Source of the DNA: Cytophagaceae bacterium
GTDB taxonomy: Bacteria > Bacteroidota > Bacteroidia > Cytophagales > Cytophagaceae
DNA length: 64,000 nucleotides
Reading direction: 5' to 3'
Assembly (NCBI GenBank): GCA_025455005.1
Contig: JALONH010000004.1
Span: forward strand, 1 to 64,000
The position numbers and the translations under genes were made by a program. This document shows, one piece after another, positions 31,064-40,030 of the stretch. The notes beneath the pieces were generated by a model. That model saw only the letters and a list, made by a program, of their open reading frames with translations, was not told the DNA's origin and made no database searches. Within the stretch, counting starts at the first letter, position 1; each line of letters opens with the position of its first letter.

Positions 31064-32176
31064 ATGTCAGAAATTTCTTCGTTGATAGATTCCTTAAATT
31101 GGAATGCAGTAGAACAAAGTATTCTGAATAAAACAGAATCAGATGTTTTACATGCATTAGATTCTTCTAAGCCTACACTGGAGGATTTCAAAGCTTTGTT
31201 ATCTCCTGCAGCAATTCCTCATCTATCTAAGATAGCAATGTTAAGTCAGCAATTGACCTTACAGCGTTTTGGCAGGGTGATGCAAATGTATGTGCCATTA
31301 TATTTATCCAATGAGTGTCAGAATATTTGTACCTATTGCGGATTTAGCATGGATAATAAACTAAAACGAAAAACACTTACCGACGAAGAAATTCTCCAAG
31401 AAGCACATATAATTAAAGCGATGGGTTATGAGCATGTATTACTGGTAACCGGTGAAGCTAATCATACTGTTGGAGTTTCTTACTTGCTAAACGCAGTAAA
31501 GCTATTACAACCCTTTTTTAGTCAAATCTCTATTGAAGTTCAGCCTTTGGAAGAAAACGAATATAAGTTATTAGTGGATGCCGGTGTGCATGCGGTTTTA
31601 GTATATCAAGAAACATATCATCGAGAAGTATATAAGACATATCACCCAAAAGGGAAGAAGTCTAATTTTGATTATCGACTTGCAACGCCTGATAGAGCAG
31701 GTGAAGCCGGTGTATATAAAATTGGATTGGGCACTTTAATAGGTTTGGAAAACTGGAGAGTAGAAGCTTTTTATACGGCGGTACATTTACAATATTTAGA
31801 AAAACGATATTGGAAAACAAAGTATTCCATCTCTTTCCCTCGTTGGAGACCTCATGCAGGTACTTATGCAGCAGAAAATTGTATTTCTAATAAAGAATTT
31901 GTGCAATTAATAAGCGCCTATCGTATCTTTGATCAAGAAGTAGAACTTTCTCTTTCTACCAGAGAATCTCCTAACTTTAGAGATAATGTATTTGCTCTTG
32001 GATTTACCAGTATGAGTGCCGGTTCTAAAACAAATCCAGGGGGCTATGCAAACAAAGAAGAATCCTTGGAGCAGTTCGAAATTTCCGATGAACGTTCTGC
32101 GGCTGAAATAGCAGAAATGTTAAAGTCAAAAGGTTATGAGCCCGTTTGGAAAGATTGGTCTACTTGTTATCATTAA
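31064..32176 (+). CDS. thiH: 2-iminoacetate synthase (radical SAM)
   Basis: A 370-residue ThiH that splits tyrosine to give dehydroglycine for ThiG, the anaerobe/facultative alternative to ThiO. The radical-SAM motif CQNICTYC (Cys85, Cys89, Cys92) is intact; LVTGEANHTVG, QETYHREVYKTYHPKGKK and the ARESPNFR-equivalent TRESPNFRD are present. One base separates it from thiG. Confidence 0.96.
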   Translation: MSEISSLIDSLNWNAVEQSILNKTESDVLHALDSSKPTLEDFKALLSPAAIPHLSKIAMLSQQLTLQRFGRVMQMYVPLYLSNECQNICTYCGFSMDNKLKRKTLTDEEILQEAHIIKAMGYEHVLLVTGEANHTVGVSYLLNAVKLLQPFFSQISIEVQPLEENEYKLLVDAGVHAVLVYQETYHREVYKTYHPKGKKSNFDYRLATPDRAGEAGVYKIGLGTLIGLENWRVEAFYTAVHLQYLEKRYWKTKYSISFPRWRPHAGTYAAENCISNKEFVQLISAYRIFDQEVELSLSTRESPNFRDNVFALGFTSMSAGSKTNPGGYANKEESLEQFEISDERSAAEIAEMLKSKGYEPVWKDWSTCYH

Positions 32177-32178
32177 TA

Positions 32179-33219
32179 ATGAACATTCGATATTCCCGAC
32201 AAATTATTCTTCCTGAATTAGGAGAGCAAGGACAAGCCAAGTTAAATGCTGCTAAAGTATTAGTAGTGGGTGCAGGTGGTTTAGGTTGTCCGGTATTGCA
32301 GTACTTAACCGCAGCCGGTGTAGGTACTATTGGGATCATTGATGGAGATACGGTGAACGTATCTAATTTACAAAGACAAATATTATACAGTACTTCGGAT
32401 GAAGGAAGATTAAAAGTAGAAGCAGCCAAAGAAAAACTACTAGCTTTGAATCCGGATGTAACGATTCATATCTACGCTTATTTTTTATCGAAAGAAAATA
32501 TATTGGACTTGATTTTATCTTATGATATTATTGTAGATGGTTCTGATAATTTTGCCACCCGCTATTTAATCAATGATGCTTGTGTGCTGACTAAAAAAGT
32601 ACATGTGTATGGAGCTTTGTTTAAGTTCGACGGACAAGTAAGTGTGTTTAATTATCAGAATGGACCTACCTATCGATGTTTATTTCCGCAACCTCCGGCG
32701 AAGGGGGAAGTTCCTAATTGCGCAGAAATTGGTGTAATAGGAGTGTTACCCGGAATTGTTGGTTGTTTTCAAGCCAATGAAGTGATTAAAATCATTACCG
32801 GAATGGGTGAAGTGTTATCCGGAAAGTTGTGGTTATATAATGCACTACAGAATTCAACGGATGTGATCAAGTTTTTTAGAACAGACCAAGCAGACTCTAT
32901 TACTACGTTGGGTGAATATGAAGAAGTATGTGTGACTGTTCCTGAAATTGATAAAGCTACTTTTTTGAATTGGAATGAAAATTCAAATGAAGTGTTATTG
33001 GTAGATGTAAGAGAAAAACATGAAGTGGAATTAAAATCCATTGGTGGTATGCATATGCCTTTGTCTTCATGGGAAAAAGAATGGACTTCCATTCCTTTAG
33101 ATAAAACCATCGTGATTCACTGTGCGTCCGGAATTCGAAGTAAAAAAGCCGCTACTTTATTAATTGAAAAGGGGTATCCGCGTGTATACAGTTTGTTAAA
33201 CGGATTGATGGATTTTTAA
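32179..33219 (+). CDS. thiF: ThiF/MoeB-like adenylyltransferase with C-terminal rhodanese domain
   Basis: A 346-residue E1-like enzyme. The N-terminal ~245 residues adenylate the ThiS C-terminus: VLVVGAGGLGCPVLQYL nucleotide loop, IDGDTVNVSNLQRQILY, and YRCLFPQPP. A rhodanese domain follows (~260-346), with VLLVDVREKHEVELKSIGG and the active Cys in VIHCASGIRSKKA, so activation and sulfur transfer are combined in one chain. The start 2 bp after thiH gives the canonical RYSRQIILPE opening. The end of the gene overlaps a short repeat shared with the 3' end of the ThiE-like gene at 35317. Confidence 0.93.
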   Translation: MNIRYSRQIILPELGEQGQAKLNAAKVLVVGAGGLGCPVLQYLTAAGVGTIGIIDGDTVNVSNLQRQILYSTSDEGRLKVEAAKEKLLALNPDVTIHIYAYFLSKENILDLILSYDIIVDGSDNFATRYLINDACVLTKKVHVYGALFKFDGQVSVFNYQNGPTYRCLFPQPPAKGEVPNCAEIGVIGVLPGIVGCFQANEVIKIITGMGEVLSGKLWLYNALQNSTDVIKFFRTDQADSITTLGEYEEVCVTVPEIDKATFLNWNENSNEVLLVDVREKHEVELKSIGGMHMPLSSWEKEWTSIPLDKTIVIHCASGIRSKKAATLLIEKGYPRVYSLLNGLMDF

Positions 33220-33234
33220 AATACGCTCAAACTG
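33206..33234. repeat. Left copy of direct repeat flanking a 2.1-kb segment
   Basis: GATGGATTTTTAAAAT followed by a CGCTC and TGAG block lies across the thiF stop and matches 35332-35360, at the end of the minus-strand ThiE-like gene. Read on the minus strand, 33206-33250 encodes AQFERILKIH, against TQFERILKIH in the ThiE-like protein. Confidence 0.6.
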
Positions 33235-33336
33235 AGCTATAGAATTTTTTGCTTTCCCATAAGTAACATAGTAGATCCACACCTTATAAGTTGTAAACAT
33301 GCTAAAGTTATATTTACTGCCATATTTTATTGATAT

Positions 33337-34503
33337 TTATTCTGTTATTAAACCTAAAAGGCTGTATGCAATGGCTTCAGCGGGTGTATTTTGATTTACT
33401 GAAACTGTAATAATAACTTGTGTTTTAATATCAAATACAATTACAGCTTTATAATTTTCGGTACCTCCACTATGTCCCATCCATTGGTTTTGTGTTCCAT
33501 TTATTTCGTTAAAATCATACAGCATTATTCCTAAACCGTAATATTGTCCTGTATTTACGAACATAGGATATAGTTTAGTAAACATAGCGTGTACTGTAGA
33601 AAAAGGTAATATTTGACCTGTTAATAATTTCATTAAAAAAGTAGCCATATCTTTTGAGTCACTTACAATATTACCCGCACCAAGTGGAACTGAAAATTGT
33701 GTTTCATTTACTTTGCCTCCTTTATGTGATAATGCCAAATTGGAAGGAAGTTCTTGAGGTTGTAATGCTCTTAACGATTTCAAGTTTAAAGGACCGGAAA
33801 TTCTATCACTTACAATTTCAGAAAAACTTTTCGCTTCAATTTTCTCGGCGATTAATGCTAATAAGAGATATCCTGTGTTACTGTAAGACCAATATTCACC
33901 AGGTTGAAAGAGATTATTTTGAGATAAAGCAATATCAAGCAATTCAGTTGGTGTTTGATAAACATTACTATAATGAAAGGAAGAATCGCTATTAAAACTA
34001 TAAATACCACTTGTGTGCGTTAATAGGTGCTCTATAGTTATTTTGTCAGAATATTCGAACTGAGGATACCATTTTTTTAGCTTGTCAGTAAGAGCAATTT
34101 TGCCGTCAGCTATTAACAAGTGAATAGTGATACTAGTAATTAATTTACCTACACTTGCCCAATAAAAAACACTGTTAGAATCAACCAAAATAGAATTGTT
34201 TTTTGAAATATATCCGGTATCTAACTGCCACATTCCCTTATCTGGAATTAAAGCTGTAACCGATAGTCCTATGATATTTTGACTAACTATGATTTGATTT
34301 ATCTTTTCATTTAGTTTTGTAGTGAGAGCTGTATCTGTAAGTTTAGAAAATGAATAATTAGTATCATTTGGAAAAGTAGTTAAAGCGGGCTGCTCATGAA
34401 GTTTACCTCCCTTGTATATTCCAATAGGGGAAATATTTTCGGTTTTACAGCTATTAACCAAGAGTGTAAACATACTCAAGAATAGGTAGGTGATTGTTTT
34501 CAT
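33337..34503 (-). CDS. Beta-lactamase-class-C-like serine hydrolase, lipoprotein
   Basis: A 388-residue serine hydrolase with a lipoprotein leader (FTLLVNSC, Cys near residue 19). Catalytic motifs of the class C/penicillin-binding fold are present: SxxK as WASVGKL, the YxN as YSNTGY, and HxG as GHSGG. Such proteins are often esterases or D-aminopeptidases rather than resistance enzymes, so no drug resistance should be inferred. The Met at 34503 starts a clean leader; an upstream Met at 34518 is possible. It lies in the interval between direct repeats with a SAP-domain gene upstream. Confidence 0.87.
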   Translation of the reverse strand: MKTITYLFLSMFTLLVNSCKTENISPIGIYKGGKLHEQPALTTFPNDTNYSFSKLTDTALTTKLNEKINQIIVSQNIIGLSVTALIPDKGMWQLDTGYISKNNSILVDSNSVFYWASVGKLITSITIHLLIADGKIALTDKLKKWYPQFEYSDKITIEHLLTHTSGIYSFNSDSSFHYSNVYQTPTELLDIALSQNNLFQPGEYWSYSNTGYLLLALIAEKIEAKSFSEIVSDRISGPLNLKSLRALQPQELPSNLALSHKGGKVNETQFSVPLGAGNIVSDSKDMATFLMKLLTGQILPFSTVHAMFTKLYPMFVNTGQYYGLGIMLYDFNEINGTQNQWMGHSGGTENYKAVIVFDIKTQVIITVSVNQNTPAEAIAYSLLGLITE

Positions 34504-34548
34504 TATAATATTGGTCAATCTTAAATAAAAGAAAATAGTAAAATAGAT

Positions 34549-35142
34549 TTATTTTGCAGTAAGTAAAAGATCAGTTCTTTCATATTCATTTGAACCTCTG
34601 AGCGCCGATTTTAGTTTCCAAAATTTCATAGCATCTTTACTTGACATTGTAGGGTTATCTTTCAAAAAAGCTCTCATATACCTGTTGTATTCAAATTGGG
34701 GCGCTATTTCGCTTTCATAGTTTTTATCTTTTTTCAATGTATGGATTCGATTCCATTCTACAATAGCATCGTTCAAGGTTTTACCTTTATTTTCTTTTAA
34801 CCATTTCATGAAAACAATATTAAAAGAAAAATGACTCCCAATTTCGGTTAGGAAAAAACGTCTTACATTTTCGCCATTTTTATAGTTATCACTGATGATA
34901 GTTTCTCGGCTTAAAGTCTCATTGTCCCAGTCAAAAGTAGAAGTAGATTTACTTTTTTTTATTTTATTCCTTGAAATTTTTCCTGTAGTTAAAAACTCAC
35001 GAATACGTTCGGCAATTTCAATTTTTCCACCCCAAGTGGGTATCCCATTTTTTCGACAAAATTCTATTAGCTCTTCTTTTAGCCAATAAAAATTATTAAA
35101 ATCATCAAGAGTAATGTTTTTATCGAGAACAGGTCTGTTCAT
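34549..35142 (-). CDS. SAP-domain protein with DUF6434-like region
   Basis: A 197-residue soluble basic protein. Residues ~10-50 (LDDFNNFYWLKEELIEFCRKNGIP...GGKIEIAERIREFL) form a SAP-type helix-turn-helix DNA-binding motif; residues ~68-125 (FDWDNETLSRETIISDNYKNGENVRRFF) match what I recall as DUF6434, often found with SAP. The C-terminal part is a helical tail (FEYNRYMRAFLKDNP). It is the upstream neighbour of the serine hydrolase gene. Function unknown; DNA binding is inferred. Confidence 0.75.
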   Translation of the reverse strand: MNRPVLDKNITLDDFNNFYWLKEELIEFCRKNGIPTWGGKIEIAERIREFLTTGKISRNKIKKSKSTSTFDWDNETLSRETIISDNYKNGENVRRFFLTEIGSHFSFNIVFMKWLKENKGKTLNDAIVEWNRIHTLKKDKNYESEIAPQFEYNRYMRAFLKDNPTMSSKDAMKFWKLKSALRGSNEYERTDLLLTAK

Positions 35143-35316
35143 TCTATCAATTGATTAAAAAATTAAAATAAAAGTTATTACATTAAAACTACAAAAAAAA
35201 AGTAAAATCAAGTATTTTAATAGGTTATTATTCCAATCAAGATAAAAGTAATAATTTTTAAAGAGATATTTATGGAAGGTTTTCATTGGCAGATTATATA
35301 CGATTAATAATTAACG

Positions 35317-35925
35317 CTATTGGTAATAATCTCGATGGATTTTTAAAATTCGCTCGAATTGAGTAATTGGATTTTCGTTATTCCAAATCGTTCCTAAAAG
35401 TCCTACACCAGCTAAGTTCCATTTTGTCCATTGTTCTATATTGGTATCGGAAATTCCTCCTAAACCTATCACGGAAATATTCTTGCTGTTTGCTTCGGTT
35501 AATTTGTTTTTGATTTCGTCTGAAGTAAATGAAGAAGTGTAACCTTCTTTACTGATAGAGGGAAACAGCGGACTGATAAAAGCATAATGATGTCGATGAC
35601 CTTCGTTTAATAAAGTATCAAAATCATGAAAACTTTTAGAACTTATGAGTTTACTAGCGATGGGATGTATCGCTTGGTGGGATTTATAATGAATGCCTTT
35701 TACATCAAATTCCAAAGATAGTTCATGATGTTCGTGAAACATAGTTTTAGAAATTGCTAAAGGAGATAAAGTGGAAACTTCTTTAGAGTAGGCTTCTCTA
35801 GTATAGGAAGGTTTTCTAAAATGAATCGTTACTTCAGGAAATTCAGCTAAAGCGTTTAGTATGTCTTTGTCACCCGGCTGAGAAATTTCCCTTGTAAATA
35901 TTTTCCACTGAAAGAGCTGGTTCAT
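35317..35925 (-). CDS. Divergent ThiE/TenI-like protein
   Basis: A 202-residue protein with the late strands of a thiamine-phosphate-synthase/TenI barrel: HYAFISPLFPSISKEGY, ISVIGLGGISDTNIEQWTKWNLAGVGLLGTIW. The early strands are weak: the Mg-binding INDY and the HLG segment are replaced by unrelated residues. It is more likely a TenI-like thiazole tautomerase or a non-catalytic relative than a second synthase. Its position facing the thi operon suggests it once directly abutted thiF. Roughly 80 bp separate it from the YceI gene. Confidence 0.75.
   Translation of the reverse strand: MNQLFQWKIFTREISQPGDKDILNALAEFPEVTIHFRKPSYTREAYSKEVSTLSPLAISKTMFHEHHELSLEFDVKGIHYKSHQAIHPIASKLISSKSFHDFDTLLNEGHRHHYAFISPLFPSISKEGYTSSFTSDEIKNKLTEANSKNISVIGLGGISDTNIEQWTKWNLAGVGLLGTIWNNENPITQFERILKIHRDYYQ
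35332..35360. repeat. Right copy of direct repeat flanking a 2.1-kb segment
   Basis: GATGGATTTTTAAAAT plus CGCTC and TGAG, within the last codons of the ThiE-like gene; it matches 33206-33234 at the thiF end with a few substitutions. The two copies bound the serine hydrolase and SAP-domain genes. Confidence 0.6.
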
Positions 35926-36012
35926 TCATGAAAAATACAAAAGAATTATGAATTACATTGTTCTTTACAGAAAATATAACTCATAATTCATAACTTATAA
36001 TTTACAACTAAA

Positions 36013-36540
36013 TCAAGCTTGCTTCACTAATTGGATTTCAGCTAGTAATTTCACTTCTTCACTTACCAGCACTCCGCCAGTTTCTAAAGCGGCATTCCAA
36101 GTAAGACCAAAGTCATTACGGTTTATTTTTCCATTCACACTAAATCCTGCTTTGATATTTCCCCAAGGATCTTTACCAATACCATTAAACTCTACTGCTA
36201 ATTCTACTGGTTTGGTTACATCTTTAATAGTAAGATTACCTTTTAAAATATAGTCATCTCCTTTTTTATCGAAAGAAGTAGAGTTGAAACTAATAGTTGG
36301 GAATTTTTCAGCATCAAAGAAATCACCGGACTTTAAATGTCCGTCTCGTTGTTCGTTTCCAGTAGAAATAGAATCGATTTTTGCGCTAAAGGAAACACCT
36401 GCATTTTCAAACGTATCGTCATTTGATTCTGCGCTGGCAGAAAAATCACCGAAGCTACCGGTAACGTTACTTACCATTAAGTGTTTTACTTTAAATTGAA
36501 CCTCGCTGTGTGTCGGGTCTAAAGTCCATGTAGTTGCCAT
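36013..36540 (-). CDS. YceI-like lipid-binding family protein
   Basis: A 175-residue YceI-family beta-barrel, a lipocalin-like fold that binds isoprenoid or other lipids. Visible marks: TWTLDPTHSEVQFKVKHLMVSNVTGSF, FDAEKFPTISFNSTSF, LTIKDVTKPVELAVEFNG, and DFGLTWN. This copy has no signal peptide, so it is probably cytoplasmic, as seen in a subset of the family. The Met at 36540 begins the conserved TWxxDPxHS opening; further upstream residues are not family-like. Expressed alone. Confidence 0.92.
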   Translation of the reverse strand: MATTWTLDPTHSEVQFKVKHLMVSNVTGSFGDFSASAESNDDTFENAGVSFSAKIDSISTGNEQRDGHLKSGDFFDAEKFPTISFNSTSFDKKGDDYILKGNLTIKDVTKPVELAVEFNGIGKDPWGNIKAGFSVNGKINRNDFGLTWNAALETGGVLVSEEVKLLAEIQLVKQA

Positions 36541-36664
36541 AAATTTATTTCGTTTAGTAATGATTATAGAAACAAAGATATAGGGTCCATCCGTCCGGAA
36601 CATTGAACTAGTTTAATTTCGATCGTCGCCCGGGTTTTTGTCTTCACGAACCCGTAATTGTTTT

Positions 36665-36684
36665 GGTTCGTGGAGACACGAACC
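36665..36684. repeat. Dispersed palindromic repeat, copy A
   Basis: GGTTCGTG, GAGA, CACGAACC: a perfect 8-bp palindrome followed by ACGGC. Copies B (36765-36784) and C (41797-41842, degenerate) lie in other intergenic spaces of the window, and partial fragments (TTCACGAACCCG at 36642) surround it. Intergenic repeat of the kind common in Bacteroidota; no coding. Confidence 0.7.
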
Positions 36685-36764
36685 ACGGCTGCAGCGTAGA
36701 CACGGAATATAGCGATGAAGTCCAGAAGCCCGGTTTCTATCTTTACGAATCCTGTTATGAATGA

Positions 36765-36784
36765 GGTTCGTGTGGACACGAACT
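36765..36784. repeat. Dispersed palindromic repeat, copy B
   Basis: GGTTCGTG, TGGA, CACGAACT followed by ACGGC, exactly 100 bases from copy A, with one mismatch in the right arm. Between the copies, GTAGACACGG at 36696-36705 may be a further eroded unit. Confidence 0.65.
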
Positions 36785-36848
36785 ACGGCGATAGTGTTAA
36801 TGAATTATTTTACTAAAAATTTATAACTCCCTGCCGGCGTTTATAACT

Positions 36849-36866
36849 TCCCCCTTCGGAGGGGGA
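36849..36866. repeat. GC-rich intergenic hairpin
   Basis: TCCCCCT, TCGG, AGGGGGA followed by TTGAGGGGGAGG. This C-run/G-run hairpin is a familiar intergenic repeat type in Bacteroidota and may act as a terminator or simply as a repeat. The rest of the 36541-36992 gap holds only the repeats and A/T-rich sequence. Confidence 0.55.
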
Positions 36867-36992
36867 TTGAGGGGGAGGCTGTTATTTATATATTGTATTG
36901 TTGTATTTCAGAAGGACACCCTCACGACAAAGGATTTCATAATTCATAATTATTTGTATTATCTTAGGACTTTAAATAACACTTGCAACAAC

Positions 36993-38165
36993 ATGCAACT
37001 AATTGAAGTAAAGGATAAAGCGACGGCTAAACGTTTTTTAGAATTTCCTGTACAATTATATAAAAAGGATAAATATTGGATTCGTCCGTTAGATTCCGAT
37101 ATCGAAGATATATTTAATCCGGAGGTAAATAAGTTCTTCCGTCATGGAGAAGCAACTCGTTGGATTTTAGTGGATGACAAAAGTAATGTTATAGGTCGTG
37201 TGGCTGCTTTTATTGACCGCAAGACAGCAAAGAAAACGGAATATACCACCGGTGGGATGGGCTTTTTCGAGAGTATTGATAGTCAGGAAGTAGCCAACAA
37301 ACTTTTTGATACTTGTAAAAATTGGTTGGCAGAGCGTGGTATGGAAGCGATGGATGGTCCAATCAACTTCGGAGATAGGGATAAATGGTGGGGTTTATTA
37401 ATACAAGGTTTTTACGAACCCATCTACGGTATGCCATATCATCACGCTTACTATCAACCTTTGTTTGAGAACTATGGATTTAAAGAATACTTTCAACAAT
37501 TCACGTACCACCGACCGGTAGAAGGGGAGTTGCCGGAAAAGTACAAAGAGAAATCTGATCGTGTGGCTCGCGATCCAAAATATAGCTTCCAACACATCGA
37601 AGCGAAGAAGCTAGAAAAGTACGCGGAGGACTTCAGAACGATTTATAATAAAGCTTGGGCTAAGCATAGCGGGGTTTCTGAGATGCCAAAAGCGCAAGCG
37701 ATGAATATTATGAAACAGATGAAGCCGGTGTTGGACGAAGATATTATTTGGTTTGCCTATTATGATAGCGAGCCGATTGCCTTCTTTATTATGATTCCGG
37801 AATTGAATCAAATTTTTAAACACTTAAATGGGAAGTTGAAAGGGAAGTGGGATATCTGGGCGAAGTTGAAATTTTTATATCACAAGTACACCGGTTCTTG
37901 TAAGAAGATGTTTGGTGTTGCCTTTGGGGTGGTACCGGAGTTTCAAGGTAAAGGATTAGAAGGTGCTATTGTAATGGCCGCTGCCCGACACATACAGCCT
38001 ATGGGGCGTTACACCGAATTTGAAATGAATTGGATTGGAGATTTCAATCCGAAGATGATGCGTGTAGCAGAATCCGCCGGTGGAAATATTCGAAAAGTTC
38101 ACGCTACCTATCGATTTATATTTGATCAGAGTAAGCCGTTTTATCGAATGAAGACGATAGAGTAG
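36993..38165 (+). CDS. GNAT-superfamily acetyltransferase-like protein
   Basis: A 390-residue soluble protein starting MQLIEVKDKATAKRFLEFP; the reading frame is open 42 codons further upstream but that part is repeat-derived. The C-terminal half (VFGVAFGVVPEFQGKGLEGAIVMAA at ~305-335) looks like the acyl-CoA-binding V/IxxxxQGxG/A segment of GNAT enzymes, followed by EMNWIGDFNPKMMRVAESAGG. The family is widespread in Bacteroidota, close to 380-390 residues, and its substrate is unknown. The N-terminal domain likely carries a degenerate GNAT fold. Confidence 0.82.
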   Translation: MQLIEVKDKATAKRFLEFPVQLYKKDKYWIRPLDSDIEDIFNPEVNKFFRHGEATRWILVDDKSNVIGRVAAFIDRKTAKKTEYTTGGMGFFESIDSQEVANKLFDTCKNWLAERGMEAMDGPINFGDRDKWWGLLIQGFYEPIYGMPYHHAYYQPLFENYGFKEYFQQFTYHRPVEGELPEKYKEKSDRVARDPKYSFQHIEAKKLEKYAEDFRTIYNKAWAKHSGVSEMPKAQAMNIMKQMKPVLDEDIIWFAYYDSEPIAFFIMIPELNQIFKHLNGKLKGKWDIWAKLKFLYHKYTGSCKKMFGVAFGVVPEFQGKGLEGAIVMAAARHIQPMGRYTEFEMNWIGDFNPKMMRVAESAGGNIRKVHATYRFIFDQSKPFYRMKTIE

Positions 38166-38391
38166 TTATGAGTTATTTCAGAGGTTTTGGTAGCGAGTAA
38201 CCTAATACAAAAATTGGGTTGAATTTGTCAGGATCTTTATGGTTAGCTTTTTCTTAAACACAGCTATTTAGTGTTATTCCAAACTATTATTGTTGAATTA
38301 CTAAATTGTTATGTTGAAAATCCTATAGATTTTTAAATAATACTCCGATACTCTGAAAGGTAGAAATTTTCTACTTGATACCACTCTCACA

Positions 38392-39182
38392 CTACTTTAA
38401 TGGTTTCATTAATTGGTAGTATACTTGTTCATATGCTTCTGAGCTTACCGACATATCTCCTCTAAATGGGTAATCTAACATAATGATTAAAAAAATCAAT
38501 ACTCCTATCGCAACCCCTATTAAACTATTTAATATGATATGTAATCGTAAACTTGGAATATGGAATAACCAACACGTCGCTTAAGTAATCAGTGCCCCTA
38601 TAAAAATCATTAACCAAACCGTAAAAGGCATACCACTTGAAACAGAACTTAATCGTTGTCTCCTTAATTCAATCAATCGTATTGTTTTAGTGCTTCGTGG
38701 TAAAGACCAATTTCACGTTCGGTCTTGGGTTCGAAATAATACAAATGTTTTTCAAACAGAGTGAGAAGTCGTGTTCCATCTGTTTGTGTAATTCCCTTTC
38801 GGTGAAGTGCCCATGCATCCGTAAACACATAGCGTGTGTAGTTTTCTAAGCTAACTTTTAAACTATCCGCATAGGGAGAAGGAAATGAACGAATATCTCT
38901 ATATAGCGCCGCTATGGCAGATGCTTCATTCGTTACTTTTTCATCCGCATCTTCATAGTTTTGCCAAACACCTGCTGCTAATAAACCTAACGTAATGCCA
39001 TAAAAAACTCCAATTGCGGATAGGTAAAAAGCTATTTGATCATTATTGTCATGCCCAGACCACCATTTTGAAATTAAAGGTCTTAATAGAAATATCCCTA
39101 AAACAGAAAATAAAGAAAAGGAACCTACAACAAAACTAAAGGCATACCAAAAAGGTATTTCATAAATCCAAAAGAAATCCAT
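38392..39182 (-). pseudogene. DUF4239 membrane protein, broken by frameshift and stop
   Basis: The open part encodes DUF4239 (bestrophin-like) residues: MDFFWIYEIPFWYAF, IGVFYGITLGLLAAGVWQNYEDAD, EASAIAALYRDIRSFP. It stops after ALKQYD, but shifting by one base at about 38684 continues the family sequence (RLIELRRQRLSSVSSGMPF, then VWLMIFIGALIT), a TAA at 38581-38583 interrupts that, and reading on gives IILNSLIGVAIGVLIFLII, LDYPFRGDMSV and YYQLMKPLK up to a stop at 38392. One frameshift plus one nonsense change in a ~260-residue gene indicate a pseudogene. The ~225 bases between it and the GNAT gene hold nothing I recognise. Confidence 0.85.
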
Positions 39183-39429
39183 AAAATAAAGAGTTGAAGA
39201 ATGAAGCAAATGATTCATTAAAAATAGAAAAAAATGCTATATATCGATATTAAATTTATATATAACTACTAAATTTTTAGTTTAGTCGACAGGTGAAGCC
39301 GGTTTTAGGGAGTCGTAAATGAATAGATATATTACTCTACTATGCATTTTTTAGTGATCCGTAGTCCTATTTGTTGTACATCTATGCTATAATATGTACC
39401 TTGATTTTGCGAAATCGCCCTATCCCTAC

Positions 39430-40011
39430 ATGTCTAATCTTTCTTTTCTTCAATCTATTTTTCCGGAACAAAACTTTACACAATCTGAGTACGATTTAAT
39501 TTTAAGTCAGTATGAATGTATATCATTTTCTAAGAACGATTATTTAATAGAAGAAGGGAAAACGGCAAATTACTATTACTTTTTAGAAACCGGCTTTGTT
39601 CGTTCGTATGTTATCGATTTAGAAGGAAACGATATTACAACTAAATTCTTTTCTGCTACCGATATTATTATAGATTGGCATTCTTATTTTTTAAAATCAA
39701 AAAGTAGAGAAAATTTTCAAGCAATCACAGCGATTACTGCCTGGAAGATTACATTTGAAAATTTTATGAAACTATTTTCTATAGAAGCGTTCAGAGAAGT
39801 AGGACGTACACGTTTAGTAAATCACTATTTTGATTTAAAACAACATTCTATTTCTATTATTGCAGACCCGGCGAAGGATCGTTACTTGCGCTTGTTAGAA
39901 GCCAAACCGGATATTATTCAAACAGTACCTTTAAAGCAAATCGCTACCTATTTAGGTATAACAGATACTTCTTTAAGTAGAATTAGAAAAGAATTAATCA
40001 ATGAAAAGTAA
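39430..40011 (+). CDS. Crp/Fnr-family transcriptional regulator
   Basis: A 193-residue regulator with an N-terminal cyclic-nucleotide-binding-type beta-roll (FSKNDYLIEEGKTANYYYFLETGFVRSYV) and a C-terminal helix-turn-helix (TVPLKQIATYLGITDTSLSRIRKELI). The Arg-Ser cAMP phosphate pocket is not conserved, as in most Bacteroidota members of this group, so the ligand is unknown. Start at the Met of MSNLSFLQSIF; a Met 12 codons upstream is also in frame. It heads a plus-strand series with a membrane protein, YCII and SRPBCC genes. Confidence 0.9.
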   Translation: MSNLSFLQSIFPEQNFTQSEYDLILSQYECISFSKNDYLIEEGKTANYYYFLETGFVRSYVIDLEGNDITTKFFSATDIIIDWHSYFLKSKSRENFQAITAITAWKITFENFMKLFSIEAFREVGRTRLVNHYFDLKQHSISIIADPAKDRYLRLLEAKPDIIQTVPLKQIATYLGITDTSLSRIRKELINEK

Positions 40012-40030
40012 GTTATACTAAATAGTCTAT

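Noticed and set aside
33337-34503. Beta-lactamase as antibiotic-resistance gene
   Set aside because: The motifs fit the broad class C-like serine hydrolase family, most of which are not resistance enzymes; no supporting context.
36564-36779. Minus-strand frame of 71 residues
   Set aside because: It consists of the palindromic repeat region and shows no protein-like pattern.
36867-36992. 42-codon upstream extension of the GNAT-like gene
   Set aside because: The family-like sequence begins at MQLIEVKD; the extension derives from a hairpin repeat and A/T-rich DNA.
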